Below the pieces are notes generated by a model, which saw only the letters and a program-made list of their open reading frames with translations, was not told the DNA's origin and did no database searches. The position numbers and the translations under genes are program-made. 20,856 bases of DNA from Porticoccaceae bacterium (lineage in GTDB: Bacteria; Pseudomonadota; Gammaproteobacteria; Pseudomonadales; Porticoccaceae): assembly GCA_019090225.1 (NCBI GenBank), contig JAHRWI010000180.1, forward strand, positions 1 through 20,856, read 5' to 3'. Positions 15,401 to 20,856 of this stretch are shown piece by piece; positions within the stretch are counted from its first letter, which is position 1; the number at the start of each line of letters is the position of its first letter.

Positions 15401-16009
15401 GTGGATAGCAAAATATTTATCAGCGCCAATGAACTGCTAGAGGATGCTTTTGAGCTGGGCAAGCAGGTGCTGGACAGCGGCTTTCAGCCTGATTTGATTG
15501 TCGGCATCTGGCGTGGTGGCTCCCCGATAGCCATTGCCATCCACGAACTCCTGAGCCTGGCTGGGGTAGTTGCGGATCATATCCCTGTGCGCTCACAGCT
15601 CTACAGCGGCGTTGACCAGCAGCGAGGGAGCGCGGAGCTTTGCGGGCTGGAATATATCGCTGAACACAGGGGGGGATTCAAGAAGATTCTGTTAGTCGAT
15701 GATGTTCTCGATAGCGGCCAAACCTTCGCTGCGCTAATCAGTAATATTAATAGCCTCTACATTGACCATCCGAACAGCAATACCGACACTGGTAATGAAT
15801 CCGACGTTCTCCCCAAGATTCTACCGGAGATTCGTATCGCAACACCCTGGTATAAACCGGAGCGCAACAAAACCGAACTGAGTCCTGACTACCACTTGCG
15901 GACCACAGAGGCCTGGCTGGTCTTTCCCCATGAATTATGCGGTATCGACAAGTCCGAATTACTCGCCCATAAGCCCGGTATCGATGGAATAAAACAGCAC
16001 CTCAGCTAG
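15401..16009 (+). CDS. Phosphoribosyltransferase (hypoxanthine PRTase-like, COG2236 type)
   Basis: Predicted cytoplasmic type I phosphoribosyltransferase, 202 residues. The PRPP-binding loop ILLVDDVLDSGQTF (about 96-109) has the consecutive acidic residues expected, and LIVGIWRGGSP (32-42) is the loop that binds pyrophosphate. The C-terminal portion, RIATPWYKPERNK and PDYHLRTTEAWLVFPHEL, is characteristic of the COG2236 group, usually called hypoxanthine or xanthine-guanine PRTases. Purine salvage is the likely role, but base specificity is not clear. The start is GTG with AGGA 9 nt upstream. A polar loop (about 120-138) is variable in this group. Confidence 0.85.
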   Translation: MDSKIFISANELLEDAFELGKQVLDSGFQPDLIVGIWRGGSPIAIAIHELLSLAGVVADHIPVRSQLYSGVDQQRGSAELCGLEYIAEHRGGFKKILLVDDVLDSGQTFAALISNINSLYIDHPNSNTDTGNESDVLPKILPEIRIATPWYKPERNKTELSPDYHLRTTEAWLVFPHELCGIDKSELLAHKPGIDGIKQHLS

Positions 16010-16063
16010 TCCCGGCAGGCTGGTTTTATTCACAGCAACAGCAATCGTGAAAAATGCAACTCA

Positions 16064-17308
16064 CTACTTTGCGTCGTCTACCAAAGCGCCACCTTCATAC
16101 AAGGCCATGATTTCTGCTTCGCTACGACCCAGTAGGGAACTCAGTATCTCTCGGTTATGTTCGCCAAGCCCCGGCGCGTGATAATCGGGGTTGGCTGGGT
16201 ACTCGGAGGTTCTGATAGGCATCCCCGGAATTTGAAATTCGCCCCCAAGGGGATCCTTCACCGTTCGCACCGTGCCCCGCTCGACTAAATGAGGATGGGT
16301 CAGGGTTTGCTCAACGGTCAATACCGGTGCGCAGGGTAAGTGGTTAGCTTCGAGCATCTCTATTACGGCATCGACGCTGTCAAATCCTGAAAACCAGTCT
16401 TCAATCAGTGCGATCACTTCATCCCGACGCTCAAGGCGCACTGCGTCGTTGGCGTAGCGCTCGTCTTCAATCAAATCTAGCCGTCCCATGGCTTTACATA
16501 AATCCTTCCAGTGATGCATAAACGCCATCATGATAATGTCACCGCCCGGCCCCTTAAATATCCCGGCCGGACAAAGATAGGATAAATGTCGCCCGGAACG
16601 ACTAGGTTTGATCGCCCCGTCGCTACCGCTAGCCTGGTGAATATTGACTTCATGACAGTGGTAATAGCAATCTAATATCGCGATATCCAGATGCTGGCCA
16701 CGCCCGGTTCGAGCACGATGTAGGAGAGCCGCTGCGATGGAAAACGCGCCATGAACTCCGGTGCTGACATCACCAATACCAGCCAGGGGAATATAAGGCG
16801 AGTCTTCTGCCTCACCTATCATTGAGGTAATACCCGAGTAGGCCTGAGCGATATAGTCATAACCCGGTTTACCGGAAAGCGGACCAGTCTGACCCAGAGC
16901 CGAGATAGAACACAAAATAATATCTTCCTTGAGTACGCAGAGGTCGTCATAGCCGAGACCCATCTCTGCCATTATTCCTGGCTTGAAGTTTTCGACCACC
17001 GCGTCGCAGTGAGGCACCAGGTCTTTAACGATGGCCATGCCTTCCGGGGTACGGAGATTTACACAGACGCTTTTTTTATTCAGACTCTGTTGAATAATGT
17101 AGAGACTGCTATCACCGCGCAATTTGGATATACCTCTCACCATATCCCCAGATGGAGCGGGTTCTATCTTGATCACCTCAGCACCCAGTTCGGCAAACAT
17201 ACGGCTACAGGTCGGGCCCGCCAGGGCGCGGGTGAGATCAAGAATACGTATTCCAGTTAGCAAATGTTCGTTGGGGCTGGGCTTAATTGTAGGTTTAGAT
17301 GCAGGCAT
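16064..17308 (-). CDS. Second class III (CaiB/BaiF family) CoA-transferase
   Basis: A second, clearly different member of the formyl-CoA transferase family, 414 residues. It has the N-terminal LLTGIRILDLTRALAGPTCSRMFAELGAEVIKIE, the LNKKSVCVNLRTPEG block, ENFKPGIMAEMGLGYDDL, and catalytic Asp151 in KPGYDYIAQAYSG. Also typical are GRGQHLDIAILDC and the C-terminal GLGEHNREIL. Substrates are unknown. Three in-frame ATG codons are possible (17338, 17323, 17308); I favour 17308 because GGAAGA lies 8 nt upstream and the others have no ribosome site. It is divergent from the thioesterase-sirtuin pair, sharing a promoter region of about 115 bp. Confidence 0.92.
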   Translation of the reverse strand: MPASKPTIKPSPNEHLLTGIRILDLTRALAGPTCSRMFAELGAEVIKIEPAPSGDMVRGISKLRGDSSLYIIQQSLNKKSVCVNLRTPEGMAIVKDLVPHCDAVVENFKPGIMAEMGLGYDDLCVLKEDIILCSISALGQTGPLSGKPGYDYIAQAYSGITSMIGEAEDSPYIPLAGIGDVSTGVHGAFSIAAALLHRARTGRGQHLDIAILDCYYHCHEVNIHQASGSDGAIKPSRSGRHLSYLCPAGIFKGPGGDIIMMAFMHHWKDLCKAMGRLDLIEDERYANDAVRLERRDEVIALIEDWFSGFDSVDAVIEMLEANHLPCAPVLTVEQTLTHPHLVERGTVRTVKDPLGGEFQIPGMPIRTSEYPANPDYHAPGLGEHNREILSSLLGRSEAEIMALYEGGALVDDAK

Positions 17309-17424
17309 GACAGTATCTTCCATTATTGTTAAACGCATTGATTAATTATTAGGGCGTAGATGAAGAGTAGAATCCTCTATCTTGAAAGTCCACCAACATT
17401 AAATAAACACGGGGAGTTGAAGTT

Positions 17425-17850
17425 ATGTCGGCAGCGGAACATCACATATGGGCAATATTGCGGGGCGAGGTGCCACCCGCACTCTGTAGTCAGTTACTGG
17501 GTATAACGATTCTTGAAGTCACACCTGGCGGCGGCAGAATGAAATTTCAATACCAGCCCACTGAGGCCATGACTAACCCAAAAGGCTTTGTACAGGGCGG
17601 CTTCGTCACCGCCATGCTCGATGACGTAATGGCACCTGCGCTAATCAGCACCTGCCCTCCCGACACCTCTATACCAACGCTGGAAATAAAAACCAGTTTT
17701 ATCAAAGGCGTTAAGCCCGGCCCGGTTATCGCCGAAGGCTGGATTGTGCAAAAAGCGCGAACGATAGGGTTTATGGCTGCGGAACTAACATCCCTTGACG
17801 GCGAATTGCTGGCCTCGGCATCAGCAACTTTTCGGATAATCACACCTTAA
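17425..17850 (+). CDS. PaaI-type hotdog-fold acyl-CoA thioesterase
   Basis: Single-domain hotdog protein of 141 residues, predicted to hydrolyse acyl-CoA thioesters in the cytoplasm. The helix segment NPKGFVQGGFVTAMLDDVMAPAL (about 50-72) contains the family Asn and the acidic pair, but the usual His-Gly-Gly reads Gln-Gly-Gly. The strand ending ASATFRII is typical of the C-terminus. GGGGAG lies 9 nt before the ATG. The sirtuin gene follows after 93 bp on the same strand, and a CoA-transferase gene is divergent, which fits a role in clearing or recycling CoA esters. The actual substrate is unknown. Confidence 0.86.
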   Translation: MSAAEHHIWAILRGEVPPALCSQLLGITILEVTPGGGRMKFQYQPTEAMTNPKGFVQGGFVTAMLDDVMAPALISTCPPDTSIPTLEIKTSFIKGVKPGPVIAEGWIVQKARTIGFMAAELTSLDGELLASASATFRIITP

Positions 17851-17943
17851 TAAAGATGCACTATTGACGTGAATTTTGACTATGCTGTTACTAGAACAAC
17901 CCGTGCAAAACGCTTGCAGAATAATTTTCAGGAGATAAGAAAA

Positions 17944-18753
17944 GTGACTGACAACATCATAAATCACCCCTCAGTTAACTCCTTAAATAGCGCAGCAACT
18001 AACACCGCAAATAATGTCGCCCGCCTAAAAGCTATGCTCGATAAGTGCCAGCGCGCCGTCGTATTTACCGGTGCCGGGATCAGCACTGAATCCGGCATAC
18101 CCGACTTCCGTAGCCCTGGCGGCATCTGGAGTAAACACAAGCCTGTTGATTTCAGCGATTTTGTTGCTTCTGCGGATGCCCGTCGAGATGCCTGGCGACT
18201 TAAACTCATGTTTGATAAGGATATGAAAAAGGCTGAGCCAAATCGTGGTCATCGTGCTATTTCCAAACTGGTAGAGCTAGGTATCGTCAGCCACGTTATT
18301 ACTCAAAATGTCGACGGTCTTCATCAACGCTCTGGCGTACCAGATTCAAAAATGATTGAACTCCACGGCAATGCCACCTACGCCCACTGCCTGGATTGCG
18401 GACAACGCTATGACTTGCAGTTAATTAAGGAAAACTTTGAGCGGGACGAAAGCCTGCCGGTTTGTGATCACTGTGATGGCCTGGTTAAAACTGCCACCAT
18501 ATCCTTTGGGCAGGCTATGCCTCAGGACGAAATGGTCAAAGCTCAGGCGGCAACGGTCGCCTGTGATTTATTTCTGGCGATAGGCTCTTCCCTGGTGGTT
18601 TATCCTGCGGCAGGATTTCCATCGGTAGCTAAACGCAATGATGCTCAGCTTGCCATCATTAATCGCGACCCCACCGACCTTGATGATATCGCTGATCTCA
18701 TTATCAATGATGAAATTGGACCGATACTGGGCGGCGCAACAGATATCGAGTAA
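17944..18753 (+). CDS. Sir2-family NAD-dependent protein deacylase (sirtuin)
   Basis: Removes acetyl or related acyl groups from lysines using NAD+. With the GTG start at 17944 it has 269 residues; this codon follows AGGAG by 8 nt, whereas the upstream GTG at 17869 has no ribosome site. The motifs are complete: GAGISTESGIPDFRS (43-57), QNVDGLHQRSG (121-131) with catalytic His141 in ELHGN, zinc cysteines 149, 152, 174 and 177, and AIGSSL (212-217). The substrate loop lacks the Tyr-x-x-Arg pair of CobB-type desuccinylases (DAWRLKL here), so deacetylation or long-chain deacylation is more likely. It is probably co-transcribed with the thioesterase. The exact acyl preference is inference. Confidence 0.93.
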   Translation: MTDNIINHPSVNSLNSAATNTANNVARLKAMLDKCQRAVVFTGAGISTESGIPDFRSPGGIWSKHKPVDFSDFVASADARRDAWRLKLMFDKDMKKAEPNRGHRAISKLVELGIVSHVITQNVDGLHQRSGVPDSKMIELHGNATYAHCLDCGQRYDLQLIKENFERDESLPVCDHCDGLVKTATISFGQAMPQDEMVKAQAATVACDLFLAIGSSLVVYPAAGFPSVAKRNDAQLAIINRDPTDLDDIADLIINDEIGPILGGATDIE

Positions 18754-18808
18754 TCCCAGTTTTAAACTCGCTAGCCTTTTAATCTAGCAGCAATGGGAAT
18801 CGCTAGCC

Positions 18809-18840
18809 CAGTTTGAAAGATCTTCAGTTTGAAAGATCTA
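18809..18840. repeat. 16-bp tandem duplication across the transporter stop codon
   Basis: CAGTTTGAAAGATCTT (18809-18824) is followed directly by CAGTTTGAAAGATCTA (18825-18840), 15 of 16 identical. The right copy encodes the last residues and stop of the RND transporter on the minus strand; the left copy lies just past the stop. Nearby GCTAG/CTAGC words (18770-18788) form a weak hairpin that might end transcription from the convergent sirtuin gene. Confidence 0.88.
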
Positions 18841-20856
18841 TAGGCTTACTCGCTATTTTCTCCTGTGCGGCTTTTATCCTTGGGCCCAAAAACCACCGAG
18901 CCAGCGCGGGCATGACGATAATCGCACCAAGCATATTTACCACGAACATAAAGGTGAGCAAAATTCCCATATCCGCCTGAAATTTAAGTGGCGCAAACAT
19001 CCAGGCACCGACGCCTACGCCTAATACCATACCGGTGAAAATTATCGGTTTACCGGTCAAACGCATGGCGTGATAACAGGACTCAGACAACGTCTCACCG
19101 CGATCAATATAGTCATTCATACGACTGTAAATATACACCGCGTAATCGACACCAACGCCAACACCCAAAGCTACAACCGGAAGCGTATTTACTTTCAGCC
19201 CTATACCCAACATACCCATCAATGCATAGCAAAGTATAGACACCATAGACAATGGCAAAATTATGCATAGCATGCCCCCGAAGGAGCGGAAGGTAATGAG
19301 CGTTAACAAAATAATTGCCGAATATTCCCATAGCATTATCGGTAACTGAGCTTCTTCTACTGCGACATTGGTCGCGGCGATAATGCCGACATTACCCGCT
19401 GCTAGTCTCGGCCTGAATTGCTCTTCCGGGAGTGCAGGTTGAAATGCCTTAATACCTGCGATGATCGTATCGATAGTTTCTGCCTTGTGATCTATCGTGT
19501 AAATATTAAGTGGCATCGCACTACAGGGGGCATTCATAAAAGCGTCGCCGCCAGCACCCATATGATAGAGGCTAGATGACAGTGAGGCTGAATTTCTCGA
19601 TAGCTGGTACCACCGAGGGCTGCCTTCACTGTTGGCTGCGAGTAGCAACTTTTGATTATCAACCAGAGATGTCACCGACTGTACGCCCGGCAAGTTTCTG
19701 ACATGCCAGGCCAGGCGATCCATTTCTTCCATGACCTCGTAATCGACACAGGCATTTTCTTTCGATTCGATCATCACTGTTAATTTATCAACACCGACCG
19801 AGAAACGCTCAGTAATAAACCGGCTATCGACGTTGTAACGGGCGTTTTCTCGAAGCTCAGGGATTCCCGCCTGGGAATCACCTATCTTCAGATCATTATT
19901 TTTAACCATACCCCAGGCCGTTAGGGCTACGCAGATAACAACAATAACGGCCGCTGGTTTAGTATGACTTAATGCCGCAAAACCACGCCATATAGGATCC
20001 AGTCTTTCTTCACTGGCCTTCTGCCTGGCTCGCAATTTATCTAGGTTAGCAACTTTGATGTAGGACAGTAAAATCGGCAACAGCACCAGGTTAGTAAATA
20101 TAATTGCTGCCACGCCCACCGTCGCAGCAATAGCCATCTCACGGATAATGCCAATATCAATCAACAACACTGTAAGAAAACCGACCGTGTCACTGATAAG
20201 CGCAATAATGCCGGGGATAAATAGCGCCTGAAAAGCACGTCTTGCCGCAGTGAGCGGAGCAACACCCGACGCCTGCGCCGGTGCAGGCACGATCGGTGTG
20301 CCATCATCATCCCAGGCCCCGCCGTACATAATTTCGTTCAACCAGGCACTGATTTTTTGGACACCGTGACTGACCCCAATGGAAAAGACCAAAAATGGCA
20401 CCAGGATGCTCATGGGGTCGAGGCCGAAACCCATCAAAGGCAATAAACCCATCTGCCAGACTACGGCCACCAGGCCGCTCAACAGCGGCAGGATAGTCGC
20501 TAAAATCAGTCTTGTATAAAGGTATAAAAATATCGCAGTAAAAAAGAATGTGGCCGCGAAAAACAGCATCACAACCCGGGCACCTTCCGCTATATCGCCA
20601 GTGGATTTTGCAAAACCGATAATCCTTACTTTGATGGCGTCCGTTTCAACGGCATCTCGAATCTTAGCCTCCATATCAGCGGCTATTTCCTGATAATCAA
20701 GAGCTTCCCGCGTGGTTGGATTAATATCGAGCAACTCAGTGCGAATCATCGCACCAGAAAAATCGTTGGCAACCAGACTACCGAGTCGGCCCGATTTAAT
20801 AATATTATTACGAATTATCGGAAACCACTCTTCGGTAGGACGGAATTCAGCGGGGA
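18824..20856 (-). CDS. RND/MMPL-type membrane transporter (5' end outside window)
   Basis: Inner-membrane transporter of the RND superfamily, MMPL-like group. The frame stays open to the window edge, so the ATG at 20749 is not the start; about 677 residues are visible. They cover the end of the first periplasmic loop, membrane helices from about TM2 (VVMLFFAATFFFTAIFLYLY), the second periplasmic loop and the last six helices, including LGVGVGVDYAVYIYSRM. In TM4 the sequence is FSIGVSHGVQ, lacking the acidic residue found in most proton-driven relatives, while TM10 keeps Asp in GVDYAVY. The protein ends KPIDLSN. Substrate is unknown; lipids or hydrophobic compounds are usual for the group. It is convergent with the sirtuin gene. 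Confidence 0.9.
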   Translation of the reverse strand, partial: PAEFRPTEEWFPIIRNNIIKSGRLGSLVANDFSGAMIRTELLDINPTTREALDYQEIAADMEAKIRDAVETDAIKVRIIGFAKSTGDIAEGARVVMLFFAATFFFTAIFLYLYTRLILATILPLLSGLVAVVWQMGLLPLMGFGLDPMSILVPFLVFSIGVSHGVQKISAWLNEIMYGGAWDDDGTPIVPAPAQASGVAPLTAARRAFQALFIPGIIALISDTVGFLTVLLIDIGIIREMAIAATVGVAAIIFTNLVLLPILLSYIKVANLDKLRARQKASEERLDPIWRGFAALSHTKPAAVIVVICVALTAWGMVKNNDLKIGDSQAGIPELRENARYNVDSRFITERFSVGVDKLTVMIESKENACVDYEVMEEMDRLAWHVRNLPGVQSVTSLVDNQKLLLAANSEGSPRWYQLSRNSASLSSSLYHMGAGGDAFMNAPCSAMPLNIYTIDHKAETIDTIIAGIKAFQPALPEEQFRPRLAAGNVGIIAATNVAVEEAQLPIMLWEYSAIILLTLITFRSFGGMLCIILPLSMVSILCYALMGMLGIGLKVNTLPVVALGVGVGVDYAVYIYSRMNDYIDRGETLSESCYHAMRLTGKPIIFTGMVLGVGVGAWMFAPLKFQADMGILLTFMFVVNMLGAIIVMPALARWFLGPRIKAAQEKIASKPIDLSN

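Noticed and set aside
16003..16030. Possible terminator after the phosphoribosyltransferase (CAGC/GCTG then TTTT)
   Set aside because: Only four base pairs around a 12-nt loop; too weak to support.
17869..17943. Extended N-terminus of the sirtuin from GTG 17869
   Set aside because: AGGAG lies just before GTG 17944, and the extra 25 residues lie outside the Sir2 fold.

Overview
This is a stretch of ordinary, gene-dense bacterial chromosome of roughly balanced base composition. The gene content points to a free-living, aerobic, probably marine or aquatic gammaproteobacterium. The mutS, fdxA, rpoS series at the left end is the order known from Pseudomonas. MutS, seven-iron ferredoxin, RpoS, Rep and FtnA all read as typical gammaproteobacterial proteins, and a cytochrome c5 lipoprotein fits too. 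The exact order or family cannot be fixed without a database; a Cellvibrionales/Spongiibacteraceae-like organism is my guess. I see no CRISPR array, tRNA, rRNA, integrase, transposase or phage gene.

Layout. 1-2404: mutS, missing its first ~96 codons. 2611-2934: fdxA, with its own promoter. 3057-3998 (minus): rpoS, convergent with fdxA across a 9-bp minisatellite. 3999-4436: AT-rich divergent region. 4437-6587: rep helicase. 6801-7280: secreted monohaem cytochrome c. 7500-8009: ferritin ftnA. 8037-9035 (minus): luciferase-like flavin monooxygenase. 9245-11490 (minus): an nfeD-slipin membrane protease operon with a 4-bp overlap. 11846-14748: a class III CoA-transferase followed by a carboxyltransferase subunit, closed by a strong hairpin terminator. 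14842-15291 (minus): cytochrome c5-like lipoprotein. 15401-16009: a phosphoribosyltransferase. 16064-17308 (minus): a second class III CoA-transferase. 17425-18753: hotdog thioesterase and sirtuin. 18824 to the right edge (minus): an RND/MMPL transporter that runs off the window.

How the genes fit together. The left third is housekeeping and stress biology: mismatch repair, stationary-phase sigma factor, replication restart helicase, iron storage. From 11.8 kb rightwards the theme is acyl-CoA chemistry: two CoA-transferases, one carboxyltransferase, one thioesterase and an NAD-dependent protein deacylase. This suggests accessory catabolism of unusual carboxylic acids, with the sirtuin possibly removing acyl marks made by the accumulating thioesters. 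That link is inference.

I do not see a convincing unknown system. The best leads are: the orphan carboxyltransferase with an altered second oxyanion-hole motif, paired with a CoA-transferase; the loss of the nlpD-rpoS linkage; the thioesterase-sirtuin pair divergent from a CoA-transferase; long acidic insertions in Rep and in the NfeD protease; and an RND pump lacking the usual TM4 acidic residue. Several short tandem duplications sit at convergent or intergenic sites.
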